From assembly GCA_023664685.1 (NCBI GenBank), contig JAMPFC010000013.1:1-47497 (forward strand): a DNA stretch of 47,497 nt. Direction: 5' to 3'. Numbering within the stretch: the first letter of the stretch is position 1; every line of letters begins with the position of its first letter. Shown here piece after piece: positions 35,553 through 45,157 of this stretch. The stretch is from Roseburia sp. GTDB taxonomy: Bacteria > Bacillota > Clostridia > Lachnospirales > Lachnospiraceae. A program made the position numbers and the translations under genes. The notes beneath the pieces are model-generated. The model had not been told where the DNA came from and ran no database searches. It worked only from the letters and a program-made list of their open reading frames with translations.

Positions 35553-37145
35553 TTATCCTTGTGCCACGTTATTCAGTTTGTCTGAAATATCATGATCATA
35601 AATCAGTATTTTATAATTTTCAAAATCTATGGCTTGTTTTGGCGTTCCAAAAATCCGTAAAGCATTCTCATAAGTCACACCGGCTTCCATATGTTGAGGA
35701 TCTCGTATCAATATAAAGTTAGCTTTCTCCTTATACCATGACCGCTTACACCCCCACTCATGAACAGCAATCCCTCCCTCATTCATTAGCACCGCCCGAA
35801 TTTTAACCTTTTGTCCTGAAAGCACAGTAATAATAGAAGAATCCCAAAAATTCGCATAACCGTGCTTCAACTCATATTGTTCCAACACCGAAGCTACTCT
35901 CTCCTGCTCGGTCTCGGCCAACGTCAATTCAGAAACCGGCATATAACTTCTGAACAACAAAACAACTCCTAAAGCTAAGGCCGCCACCCATATCGGTACT
36001 TTATTCATAATAAAGCGTAAATCAAACACATTCTTTTTTCGCAAAAAACGTATAATCAAAACCGCTAACACGTAAGGACATGTCCCAATGTACCTTGCAC
36101 TAAGAATATCAGTAGCGACCGTCGTAATAATAAACACAACGGAGACAAACAAAAAACCAAGACTCAATATCTCACTGATGACATCCCATCTCTTTCCTCT
36201 GACAAAATGAAAAACATGATAAAAAACCAATAAAAAACCAAATAGAACAATCAACAACTTAACAAAAAAGAAAATAGTGTCAACAGAAAACAGCTGCTGA
36301 GATGTAAAATCCGCACTATTCATACCAAGCACCGCATGTAAATAAATATTTAACTTATTTATATATACATCAAAATTTTCAAAAAGCTTCGTCTCTAGAA
36401 AGCTGTTCTTATTAGCTGTCCCTATCATATAATATAACTTATCCAAAATACTGCCTACTATAACAGAACCAACCGTAGATAAAATCAAAACCAAGTCCCT
36501 CTTAATCCGTACTGGCTTATTCGAAAAGAGATCTCGTACACAATATAGAAAAAAAGGCAAAACCGCCACCAACAAAATAATCGCATCACCAATACACCCT
36601 AAAATCAGTGAAACACAAAACAAAATATAATATCTTCTCTTACAAGTTTCAGTATCATACAGTTGATGAAAGCACGCAATTGCAATAAATACCCACACAT
36701 ATACACCTGTATGGGCACGCAGCAAATTGACCCCTAAAACCGATGGGAATAGACATAATCCAAAATACAGGAGCCATTCTGTGCATTTATGCTCGCTCCT
36801 TCTACCTTGCACAATCAAAGGTAATGTAGAAAACAGCATACAGGAGAACATGAGACCGCTCGCTATCCAATAAGAACTTCGAGAAACACCGTTTATAAGT
36901 ACGGCAATCATATAATATAGCAAATCTGTTGTCAAAAAAGAAATCCCGGTCTGAATCCAATCATTAAGAAACACATTGCCAGCAACAATATCAGATGCTT
37001 CCAAAACCAAATTACTATAATCCGAATCAATCGGCATAATATAGAAAAGCCGGATACTGTATGCTACGAACAAGCCACCAAATATCAAAAATATAATTAT
37101 CTTCACCCATAAAGGTAACTTAATATTACGAATTTTATCAAACAT
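35553..37145 (-). CDS. GT-C-like polytopic membrane protein
   Basis: A 530-residue membrane protein with about 11 predicted spans and a C-terminal soluble part from about residue 415. The first loop carries acidic residues (MPIDSDYSNLVLEASD), as expected for a GT-C fold. No specific family is recognised. A TTG five codons upstream is in frame, but GGGGATATT before the ATG at 37145 marks the start. It is the last gene before a strong terminator, and 19 bases follow the end of the next membrane protein gene. By eye it is very AT-rich, about 30-35% GC in sampled lines. Confidence 0.75.
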   Translation of the reverse strand: MFDKIRNIKLPLWVKIIIFLIFGGLFVAYSIRLFYIMPIDSDYSNLVLEASDIVAGNVFLNDWIQTGISFLTTDLLYYMIAVLINGVSRSSYWIASGLMFSCMLFSTLPLIVQGRRSEHKCTEWLLYFGLCLFPSVLGVNLLRAHTGVYVWVFIAIACFHQLYDTETCKRRYYILFCVSLILGCIGDAIILLVAVLPFFLYCVRDLFSNKPVRIKRDLVLILSTVGSVIVGSILDKLYYMIGTANKNSFLETKLFENFDVYINKLNIYLHAVLGMNSADFTSQQLFSVDTIFFFVKLLIVLFGFLLVFYHVFHFVRGKRWDVISEILSLGFLFVSVVFIITTVATDILSARYIGTCPYVLAVLIIRFLRKKNVFDLRFIMNKVPIWVAALALGVVLLFRSYMPVSELTLAETEQERVASVLEQYELKHGYANFWDSSIITVLSGQKVKIRAVLMNEGGIAVHEWGCKRSWYKEKANFILIRDPQHMEAGVTYENALRIFGTPKQAIDFENYKILIYDHDISDKLNNVAQG

Positions 37146-37164
37146 AATATCCCCTTTCAAACAG

Positions 37165-38613
37165 CTATATGCAACTAACTAACGAATAGACGATAAAACA
37201 AAGCATCGGCAGAGAGCGCAACCACATAATCCCTCTTTCAAATTTGGCCTCATTTATATCATAAGAAATCTCTTTCCTACGTCTGTAAATATCCATTACC
37301 ACTGTAACAACCATTGAAATCGCCGCCGCTGAAAGAACTGAAATATAAAAATCAACGGGAATAGCACTCAGTTTATCCGTAAGAATCGGACGAATAGTCC
37401 CAAACTCACCGCCATCACTATGAAAGCCAAATATTTGAGGCAAAATTCCGCCATTTATCAGATCGTTGTCATAATTAAATAACCACCCCAACGAATTTAC
37501 CAGAAGAAAAAATATCGTAAATACACATTCGATCGCGCACATCAACTTGATCCGATAACTGTACCCCAGCGTGATCACTGCAAATGGGATCATAAATACG
37601 AGCCAGTTTGGATGCCACTGAACAAAAACCACAAATGCACACCACGCCGCAAAAGGAAGCGCAAACATAAGATGATAGTCAAATTTTCGAATACTGTAAG
37701 CAATCACACAGATTATAACAAATGAAATCACAAAAAATCCAGCATTCGCAGTATAAACATTACGAGTGGTCACAATTCCCGAAGAAAAGAATCGTTCCGA
37801 AAAGTTATAAAGTTCCCCCATATAGTCCTGAACTCTGGCATACCCTGAATCAAAATGATAAACAACATTCTGAAACAGGAGTCCTGCCAATGTGATCAAC
37901 ACGTCACGGAAAATATATATAATCCTTTTCTCTTTCAATAAAAGAATCGGGATAATAGCAATCAAAGCAAAAGGCTTGTAAAAAACAGCCAAGGCGTAAA
38001 AAAGCAACTCAAACCATTTCATTCCTTTAATAGAGGCACGAATCCCCAACATCAAAAAAAGTAAAGAAAAAATGTCCATTTGGGAAATCATTAAGCAGCT
38101 ATACCATAAAATCGGTGATGAAAGAAAAGCAAATCTAACCCACTTACTTCTTGTTCCATCCATAGAAATCAAAGAACATATATCGCCAATCAATTTTGTC
38201 ATATAAAGCGTAGCCACTACAAATACCGCTTTCACAATTGTCTCATACAAAACAAAGGGTACCGTGATTTTAGCTATTTTTTCAATCACATACAAAGGCA
38301 GGCATATAATTCCAAGTGTCGCATAATTAATGATTGAATAATTTGCCCCGGCACTTAGTGAATTTTCCCACACACTATCATAATACCCGGATAATGCCTG
38401 TGCATTGACGATACTATAAAATTTGTGTACTTTTCCGTTAAAAACACATGAATCAAATGTCAGCGACTGCATAACAGTCAATTTGAAATCCTTCAAAAAA
38501 CAAAAGAAACAGGATATTAACAACACAATCACCAATGCAGCAATCATATCATACTTTGATGGGCCACTACTCCCCTCATTCCAATGATAAATCTTATTTT
38601 TTATCTGCTTCAT
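37165..38613 (-). CDS. GT-C-like (mannosyltransferase-type) membrane protein
   Basis: A 482-residue protein with about 10-12 hydrophobic spans. The stretch ILWYSCLMISQMDIFSLLFLMLG plus FYKPFALIAIIPILLLKEKR (general regions, about 160-240) looks like polyprenyl-phosphate-sugar mannosyltransferases of the GT-C class, where a QxD motif lies in a loop before a span. The first large loop spans about 50-95. GGAGG precedes the ATG at 38613. It is tightly packed with its neighbours (19- and 26-base gaps), which suggests one operon. AT-rich. Confidence 0.75.
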   Translation of the reverse strand: MKQIKNKIYHWNEGSSGPSKYDMIAALVIVLLISCFFCFLKDFKLTVMQSLTFDSCVFNGKVHKFYSIVNAQALSGYYDSVWENSLSAGANYSIINYATLGIICLPLYVIEKIAKITVPFVLYETIVKAVFVVATLYMTKLIGDICSLISMDGTRSKWVRFAFLSSPILWYSCLMISQMDIFSLLFLMLGIRASIKGMKWFELLFYALAVFYKPFALIAIIPILLLKEKRIIYIFRDVLITLAGLLFQNVVYHFDSGYARVQDYMGELYNFSERFFSSGIVTTRNVYTANAGFFVISFVIICVIAYSIRKFDYHLMFALPFAAWCAFVVFVQWHPNWLVFMIPFAVITLGYSYRIKLMCAIECVFTIFFLLVNSLGWLFNYDNDLINGGILPQIFGFHSDGGEFGTIRPILTDKLSAIPVDFYISVLSAAAISMVVTVVMDIYRRRKEISYDINEAKFERGIMWLRSLPMLCFIVYSLVSCI

Positions 38614-38639
38614 ATATCCTCCTTTTCTCAATCACACTC

Positions 38640-40790
38640 TTATTCAATATAGCTTATCGTAATCTTTTTTACATAAATCCCACAACGAAGAACCTCATCT
38701 TTTGGCTTTCTGTTAAATGTATCATCTGTATTAAAAAACAACCAATTAATATATTTTGATTTCTTGTCTGAAATCGTCTCTTTCAGATCAGCATCAAATT
38801 CAAAAATCCCAGATTCTTTGTTATTGATATATCCCTTTTCCTTACCATTAAATCTGATTTTGGTCTTTCCTTTTTTCTTTCCCTTTTCATACTCAATCGT
38901 AATATGAGCTTTCTTAGCACCACCCGAAAGAACTCTTACAACGCTCTGTTCGGATGTCCACATACCATCATCCCCATACTCTGGTTCATTCCATCCTCTA
39001 TGTGCCTGCTCACGTCCAAGCCCATCATAGGAAAACTCTAATTCAACTAGCGGGCTTTCTGCGCTTAAATATACATCCTGATATTTCTTTACACCATTTA
39101 AAATTCTTTTGCATGCAACAATTTTATTATCGACCTCATATATATTACATTGATCTTTATATAAATGCGCATTTCGATAATCCAAAATATACAAGGTATC
39201 GTCATCAAGCTGATTGGAGTCAAAAATCTCTTTTAGACGCTTTTTCTCCCGCTTGACTAATTTGTTAGTAAGAAAGCGCGACATATAAAAGTAATTTACA
39301 TCTACATCAAAATTGGCCGCTTTCGTACCAATCTGCATCATTTGATACAAACCATATCCATTAACGGGAAAATATACAACATGCTTAAAATCTCCTAACT
39401 GCGTCTCCCAAAACTCATCCGCTGCAAGCGTATCATCTTCCACCGCCTCGGATGTATATTGATTATGGATTGCCAAAATCGGTTTTGCCAGATCTGCCAT
39501 CTGCACACATACACAAAGTAACACGATCACCAGAGAAATCTTTTTATTGTGAATCAGTTTCGTAATAAGGTATAAAGCCAAAATCATCACCATATACATA
39601 ATAACCCACATAAAGCGCCCTGATGAACGAACAACTGCCAACAAATCATACCATTTCGTAGGCAGATATACCTGCAAAATAATCCTTTTTCCCCAATACA
39701 CAGATGTTGTGATCGCAAGTCCTCCAAATACAAGAACCACGATAAAAAGTGATACTAATCCATAAAAATGCTGTTTTATAAATCCCTTTATCTTAGATTT
39801 CAGAACTCCCCTGCGTCCGTATTTGACTACCTCCTTTATCAAAAATCCCACACCAATCATACACAGCATAAGCATTCCAAGACCAAGGTACGAAAATCCT
39901 TCATACTGACCACTGTACATTCCCATTCCATCAAAAAAAGTAGAATACTCATACGGATTAATAAGCGTATTAAGGTTTGCCGAATAAATTCCAAAACCAT
40001 TACTTCCAGAAGCAAGTACATCCGTAAAACCACCCACAACAAAGAACACAAGAAGAGAACTAACAATGAAACTCCCAAATACAATCAGGGTACGCTTCCA
40101 ATCCCCTTTTTTCAAAAGACAATGTAAAAGGTAGCCACACATAATACCACCCACACAGAAAATAATATACATCTGAATAAGTACGCATAATACTCCCAAT
40201 ATACTAAACGCCAACGCCGCCTTCCAATACTTCTCAAATTTATCTTTGTAAATCCATATACCAAGCGCACCTAAAATCAAAAAATGTGCAGCAAGCGAGG
40301 TATGTCTTGAATTTTGTGTCAATAATCCGAAAAGGCGTTGAAGGACAGGAGTAGACAATATAAAAAAGATACTTCCAAGCGCACAAAATACCTTATTCTT
40401 ATTAAATCTGGCAATCAATACAGATGCCATTCCACCATTCAAAATATAACACATAAGACCAAACAGCCCAAAATATTGAAATGTTCCCGGCAGAATCGGA
40501 GATAACAGTTTAAAAAAAAGGGCAAACAGTGGAATAGAATCCGTATACAGTATACTCACATAATACGGATGCGTCAAGCCATTGTGGCATCCAATCGGAA
40601 ATGTCCACGGCGCATTTCTAAAAAATTTCCATCCTATATAATGTTGTTGTAAATCTTTCCCGGTAAGAAGCCACTCATCATACGTAAAATCAAGAACTCG
40701 AAAACCATATATGCATACAAACAAAACAGCCCCAATAACTGCCCCAATCGCAAAATAACTCATTAAACCACATTTTTTTGTAATCTTCAT
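38640..40790 (-). CDS. DUF6311-like membrane glycosyltransferase
   Basis: A 716-residue membrane protein with about 10-12 spans in the first 440 residues and an external C-terminal domain of about 270 residues. The first loop contains LTGKDLQQHYIGWKFFRNAP followed by WTFPIG, the pattern I associate with DUF6311 proteins, relatives of YfhO and GT-C enzymes. The external part resembles a beta-rich carbohydrate-binding region. Assignment to DUF6311 is from memory of the motif. GAGG precedes the ATG. A 203-base gap separates it from the YfhO gene upstream, with a possible internal promoter. Confidence 0.75.
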   Translation of the reverse strand: MKITKKCGLMSYFAIGAVIGAVLFVCIYGFRVLDFTYDEWLLTGKDLQQHYIGWKFFRNAPWTFPIGCHNGLTHPYYVSILYTDSIPLFALFFKLLSPILPGTFQYFGLFGLMCYILNGGMASVLIARFNKNKVFCALGSIFFILSTPVLQRLFGLLTQNSRHTSLAAHFLILGALGIWIYKDKFEKYWKAALAFSILGVLCVLIQMYIIFCVGGIMCGYLLHCLLKKGDWKRTLIVFGSFIVSSLLVFFVVGGFTDVLASGSNGFGIYSANLNTLINPYEYSTFFDGMGMYSGQYEGFSYLGLGMLMLCMIGVGFLIKEVVKYGRRGVLKSKIKGFIKQHFYGLVSLFIVVLVFGGLAITTSVYWGKRIILQVYLPTKWYDLLAVVRSSGRFMWVIMYMVMILALYLITKLIHNKKISLVIVLLCVCVQMADLAKPILAIHNQYTSEAVEDDTLAADEFWETQLGDFKHVVYFPVNGYGLYQMMQIGTKAANFDVDVNYFYMSRFLTNKLVKREKKRLKEIFDSNQLDDDTLYILDYRNAHLYKDQCNIYEVDNKIVACKRILNGVKKYQDVYLSAESPLVELEFSYDGLGREQAHRGWNEPEYGDDGMWTSEQSVVRVLSGGAKKAHITIEYEKGKKKGKTKIRFNGKEKGYINNKESGIFEFDADLKETISDKKSKYINWLFFNTDDTFNRKPKDEVLRCGIYVKKITISYIE

Positions 40791-40934
40791 TATATCCTCA
40801 CTTTCTGTCGCCTTCCTAATTAATTTCCAACCCCGAATAACCCTCGCCTATGTCTCAAACAATCTCAAAATATACTCTCAATATCCCATACTATAACCAC
40901 TGCTATTCACAAAACCTCTCGCTTTCAAGAATAT

Positions 40935-40963
40935 AACATATCATAAAACCTAACATTTGTCCA
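40935..40963 (-). promoter_or_regulatory. Possible internal promoter before the DUF6311-like gene
   Basis: On the minus strand TGGACA is separated by 17 bases from TATGTT, within the AT-rich 203-base gap (40791-40993). I see no terminator, repeat or RNA gene elsewhere in that gap. Confidence 0.35.
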
Positions 40964-40993
40964 TACATTAATTCCCATTTACCATCTATTCTT

Positions 40994-43747
40994 TTAACCC
41001 CTCTTGCCTTTCCTCCTGTTTCCTCTTCTTCTCTTTTGCCACGACGCGATTCCCACCACGACCAGTAACACAACTGTCGTCGTTGTAACTGCATAACCAA
41101 TATAGCAGGCAGAATCTTCATATTTAAAAATGACAACATGCTCACCCTTGGGAATCTCTGTTCCCATGATCAAACCATTCACCATATCGACTTCCTGTTT
41201 TTTTCCATCAATCTCAACTGACCAGTTGGGCGAATAATTCTGGGAAAAGCATAAATATGTGTCGTCCTCTGATGTCACTCTGGCTTCTATTTTATCCTCC
41301 TTGCAGGAAAGCAGCTTCACATCTGATTTCACACGGTAAAGTTTGCGGCTTTTCCGATCAACATACGCCGTCCGGCTATAGTGATACCTCACATAGTCCG
41401 AATAAATATCATCAAATTCTCTCATTCTCTTTACCCGTTTGGGAAAATATAAAATATCTTTTGCATCTGGATTTTCATAAATTTTTACTCCATTTTCATC
41501 TGTTCCCCAATACTGGTATTTTTCAATCATCGGATATAACGAAATTTCACAAGTCTCTATACGTACTGTATCAATATCGGACTGAAAAAGAATCCTCATA
41601 CGAATGTCTTCTGTCGCTAGTTCCGGTTGACTTGTATACAAATATGCTTCATATTCATTTTTTCCTTCGGTCAGCACAAAATCTGTTTGCTGGAATGTTC
41701 GATCATAAGCCGGCCCTCCATACAAATCCACTGCCAAATTGCTTAAATGCTTGTTATCTTCCTCGTTTATGCGAAACCTAACTTTGTAACAGGCATTTCC
41801 CTGAAGTCCACCGACAATATCCTTAGCACATGGAGTCACCACGTCCACACCACCTTCTAACAGCATATTATCCATAACTGCTACAGTACTGACTCCCATC
41901 TCTGAGTCATAAATGCGCCCTCCCATTTCTTCAAGCAAACCACTGGAATCAATCAAATAACGCACTCCTATCATGGATAAAAATTCCTGTTTAAATGCAA
42001 TAACATTGCGAGCGTTAAAAGTTCCTGACAACAATCCAGAAGAATTAAATGGCACATCTGAATCACCAACTGTTTCCAAATATTTGACAAGACAAGGATT
42101 ATTATAGGCGGTATACGCATTAATAGATGGAATCCCTTTCAACTGTCCCTTATTTTGAGAAACCATACTTTCGTGTGAAATATCCAATTCATCCAATACA
42201 TCCCATACTTTACTATTTCCGAGTTTCTCCTTTAATTTTTGTTCTGTTTCGCTTTGCTGTACTTTAGCCAAACTAGAGGTTTCTGAATACAAACTATATG
42301 GAAGTGTCTCTGCAAGAGTAATCAAAAGTACCAACACACATGCCACATATCTTTTCCATTTGACCGAAAAAATATGATTATTTATCTCTTTCTTACACAA
42401 GAAGCATATAGTAAGCGTTATAAGACCAATATAAAAGAGAGGCAGGAAAAATCTGTTCTGTAATTTCATAAAATACTCCTGTTGCTGTTCCTGCGCAACA
42501 TCAAAAAAAGCAAGGAACATACCAAATGCCACAATAATTCCCACTCCCCACAGCAACCTCATTGAGAACTTTTTTAACCTCATGATTTGCTCTGTAAAAG
42601 AATCTTTTCGGAACAAATCTTCCAATCCTTGTGCCGCAAGCGATAGCACAAAAAAATAGAAAATATACAACATTCTTGCCGCACAACGGAATCCCCCCAG
42701 TAAAGGTATATGATACACAATCAAGCCTATAAATGGAATGTGTGCCAAAGCTGCATACAAAAATGCAATCAATGCGCACAACATTTCCAAACGAACATTC
42801 TGACTTTTCCTCTTTTTTGTCACAAAGACCATCGCAAGAAGGAGTACAAAAATCCCAAGATATAACTCAATATCATGCTCCGAAGAATACGCTGTACCAA
42901 GCGGCATATCATACTCACCAAAAAAACATGGAATGATCATTTGAATCAACTTGATCGGATGGACTGACCACCCGATAAAAACTCCATAAGAGGTTGCGGA
43001 AGACCCATATTCCGTATATTCACCAAGTATACTTGAGGTCGGGAAAAAAACATAGGCATATATGCCAAACCAGACTGCACACCATAGAATTGCTTTTTTT
43101 ATAATCTCTAGCCATGTAAAATTTTGATAACGACATGAAAATAAAATATAAATAAAAAGTATTAAATTCGCATAAATGCTGTATTGCAGCATCATTGTCG
43201 CTTGCACCCCGGCAACCACCGCACCGATACAAAGCCATCTTGTCCTTCTGGTAACAATAAATTTTTTAACAAAATACATAATCACTGGAAAAAGACAAAT
43301 TGCGGCAATGACAGATGGGTGATTTCTACGAAGTCCATTTATTTGAATCGAGCATTCAAATAAAACAGCAAACACAACTGATACAACATAAGAACATTTA
43401 CTTTGCCTTAAAAACAAATAGAAAAACAACGCCCCTATAAACAAAAAAGTAATGTAAAGCAAATAAACTGCTTGTTGCAAAGGCATAAATAAAAAAAATA
43501 AACTGGCTATATCAAAGCCCCCAACTCCTGATTGTGGAATACCATTCGATAAATATGGATTCCACTGGGGAAATGAACCCTTCAAAATACATTCTGCCAA
43601 ATACTCCTTACTAGAAAAATACTGTGTCAGATCATCTGTCCCGGGTACTTGTCCTTCCAGATAATATGGAAGAAAAATCAACACAGGGATTACAATAAAT
43701 ACTAACGGAAGCAGTATCCGTATTTTTTTCTCCAGCTTCTCATTCAT
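40994..43747 (-). CDS. YfhO-family membrane protein
   Basis: A 917-residue protein of the YfhO family (PF09586). In Bacillus subtilis YfhO works with CsbB to glycosylate lipoteichoic acid. The first external loop PGTDDLTQYFSSKEYLAECI ends in FPQWNPYLSNGIP, a hallmark of the family. About 12 spans run to residue 470, then comes a large external domain, the closing motif QNYSPNWSVEIDGKKQEV, a last span near 880-900 and a basic tail (QKRRRGNRRKGKRG). It has the same layout as the N-terminal part of the giant fusion at 16352, but here without a polymerase domain. It lies 36 bases after the acyltransferase gene. Confidence 0.9.
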   Translation of the reverse strand: MNEKLEKKIRILLPLVFIVIPVLIFLPYYLEGQVPGTDDLTQYFSSKEYLAECILKGSFPQWNPYLSNGIPQSGVGGFDIASLFFLFMPLQQAVYLLYITFLFIGALFFYLFLRQSKCSYVVSVVFAVLFECSIQINGLRRNHPSVIAAICLFPVIMYFVKKFIVTRRTRWLCIGAVVAGVQATMMLQYSIYANLILFIYILFSCRYQNFTWLEIIKKAILWCAVWFGIYAYVFFPTSSILGEYTEYGSSATSYGVFIGWSVHPIKLIQMIIPCFFGEYDMPLGTAYSSEHDIELYLGIFVLLLAMVFVTKKRKSQNVRLEMLCALIAFLYAALAHIPFIGLIVYHIPLLGGFRCAARMLYIFYFFVLSLAAQGLEDLFRKDSFTEQIMRLKKFSMRLLWGVGIIVAFGMFLAFFDVAQEQQQEYFMKLQNRFFLPLFYIGLITLTICFLCKKEINNHIFSVKWKRYVACVLVLLITLAETLPYSLYSETSSLAKVQQSETEQKLKEKLGNSKVWDVLDELDISHESMVSQNKGQLKGIPSINAYTAYNNPCLVKYLETVGDSDVPFNSSGLLSGTFNARNVIAFKQEFLSMIGVRYLIDSSGLLEEMGGRIYDSEMGVSTVAVMDNMLLEGGVDVVTPCAKDIVGGLQGNACYKVRFRINEEDNKHLSNLAVDLYGGPAYDRTFQQTDFVLTEGKNEYEAYLYTSQPELATEDIRMRILFQSDIDTVRIETCEISLYPMIEKYQYWGTDENGVKIYENPDAKDILYFPKRVKRMREFDDIYSDYVRYHYSRTAYVDRKSRKLYRVKSDVKLLSCKEDKIEARVTSEDDTYLCFSQNYSPNWSVEIDGKKQEVDMVNGLIMGTEIPKGEHVVIFKYEDSACYIGYAVTTTTVVLLVVVGIASWQKRRRGNRRKGKRG

Positions 43748-43783
43748 ACATAATTTCCTCTTTTCTAAATTTATATGTAAATA

Positions 43784-44890
43784 TTATCCCCAATGCCCCT
43801 TATTCAAAAAATTCAGTTTATGATCAATAGTACCACATAATCTAATCATAAATTTATTTCGAAACAATCGGGTTTCAAAAAACTGGCGCACAAAATCAAT
43901 CAAAACCCCCACAATAAATACAGTAAAAATAACAACAATCGAACCGGGAAGAAGCTTTGGAGTATTGATCCATGAGTCAGTTTTGAATATCTGATGCCAA
44001 AGAGGCATCAAAAAAACAGGAACCTGATGCATGACATAGATACCAAAAGTAGCTTTTGCACAGGTATTAATAATTCGAGAATATTTGACTGAAAGATTTT
44101 TGAACCAAAAAAACAATGCAAACGCACAAACAAAAGCAGGAATACTTTCATAGTGATTGCTAAAAAACAGTCCACCTTCTGCAACCTCTCGTAACATTAG
44201 CGGGAGATGTAATTCATATCTCCGGTACAAAACTGCAAAAAGAAAGATAAAAAGATAAGTTCCTATCGCAATAAGAAAAAGAAGTTTTCTGTTTGATAAG
44301 ATTGGTAACGGATACTTTTTCAAATATCCAACAAGCAAATACACAACAATAAATCCAGCTAAGGATGTGCCAAATGGATTCATTCCCATCAAAACCGTGG
44401 GAAGAATAGAATAAGCAAGAAGTGATACACCAATAACATATTGATAAAATCTTTTCGAGACAGAATGAATCAAAAAATTCAGAGCAGGTGAAATAAATAA
44501 AAGCCCAATATAAGTACTTGGATACCATACAGAACAACCAAACACTGGAAATGCTGCCTGAAGAATGTTTCTGTCAGTAACCGGTGCCAATCCAGTATAT
44601 TTTACAAGAAGAGTAATCGTGAAACAGTAGAAAAATGTCTCCAACCAAATGCGTATAATCCTTTCACATTTAAAATCAGAATCAACAAGAAAATATGCTC
44701 CAAGAATAACAAAGCATAATACAGCAAGACGTCCCCCATTCCCTAAAAAAATAGCATAAATCACTTTCTTTCCCCACGGAAGATCACGGGCACCGCTTTG
44801 AGCTACAAAATGAAGCGCAACAATCATAAACATAGATACAATCCGAAAAAGCTCTAAATTACTTTGGCGTGGTAACTTCCTTCGTGTCAT
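43784..44890 (-). CDS. Acyltransferase family 3 membrane protein
   Basis: A 368-residue member of the OafA/WecH acyltransferase group (PF01757), likely O-acetylating a sugar of the surface polymer. About ten spans are predicted. LELFRIVSMFMIVALHF contains the expected catalytic histidine (His27), and an N-terminal RxxxxQSNLELFR pattern fits the family. ATFGIYVMHQVPVF is the late motif with a second histidine. GAGGAG lies 10 bases before the ATG at 44890; a start seven codons upstream (44911) is possible. It is the first gene of the locus behind a near-consensus promoter. Confidence 0.9.
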   Translation of the reverse strand: MTRRKLPRQSNLELFRIVSMFMIVALHFVAQSGARDLPWGKKVIYAIFLGNGGRLAVLCFVILGAYFLVDSDFKCERIIRIWLETFFYCFTITLLVKYTGLAPVTDRNILQAAFPVFGCSVWYPSTYIGLLFISPALNFLIHSVSKRFYQYVIGVSLLAYSILPTVLMGMNPFGTSLAGFIVVYLLVGYLKKYPLPILSNRKLLFLIAIGTYLFIFLFAVLYRRYELHLPLMLREVAEGGLFFSNHYESIPAFVCAFALFFWFKNLSVKYSRIINTCAKATFGIYVMHQVPVFLMPLWHQIFKTDSWINTPKLLPGSIVVIFTVFIVGVLIDFVRQFFETRLFRNKFMIRLCGTIDHKLNFLNKGHWG

Positions 44891-44956
44891 ATAATATTTT
44901 CTCCTCAACATTTATTCTCAAAAAATAGTTTTTTTGTTTTGATACAAATTTACTTA

Positions 44957-44985
44957 AGTATAAAAGAATCGTGGTTTTTTGTCAA
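44957..44985 (-). promoter_or_regulatory. Near-consensus promoter of the acyltransferase-YfhO unit
   Basis: On the minus strand a perfect TTGACA is separated by exactly 17 bases from TATACT, with a leader of about 60 bases. A TACTTAAGTA palindrome overlaps the -10 site and could be an operator. Confidence 0.8.
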
Positions 44986-45033
44986 GAACTCCAAAAATAT
45001 CTCCGTTTTGAAAGATAAAAACTTTCCCGGAAG

Positions 45034-45062
45034 ATGACAAACCGACATTTTTCTGTTATAAT
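45034..45062 (+). promoter_or_regulatory. Promoter of the aminotransferase gene
   Basis: ATGACA is followed after 17 bases by a perfect TATAAT, giving a leader of about 90 bases. The leader holds a TGTTTA/TAAACA stem at 45075-45095. It is divergent from the surface-polymer promoter about 50 bases away. Confidence 0.7.
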
Positions 45063-45157
45063 GATTACTGGAAATGTTTACATCGCAGATAAACACCTGT
45101 GATTGACCCATATTTTTAATTACCTGACTAAAAAATAATGATAGGAGAGATTACATT

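Noticed and set aside
40903..41145. 80-codon minus-strand frame at the 3' end of the YfhO gene and the following gap
   Set aside because: It is out of frame inside YfhO and its residues mirror the basic tail of that gene. No independent start signal is seen.
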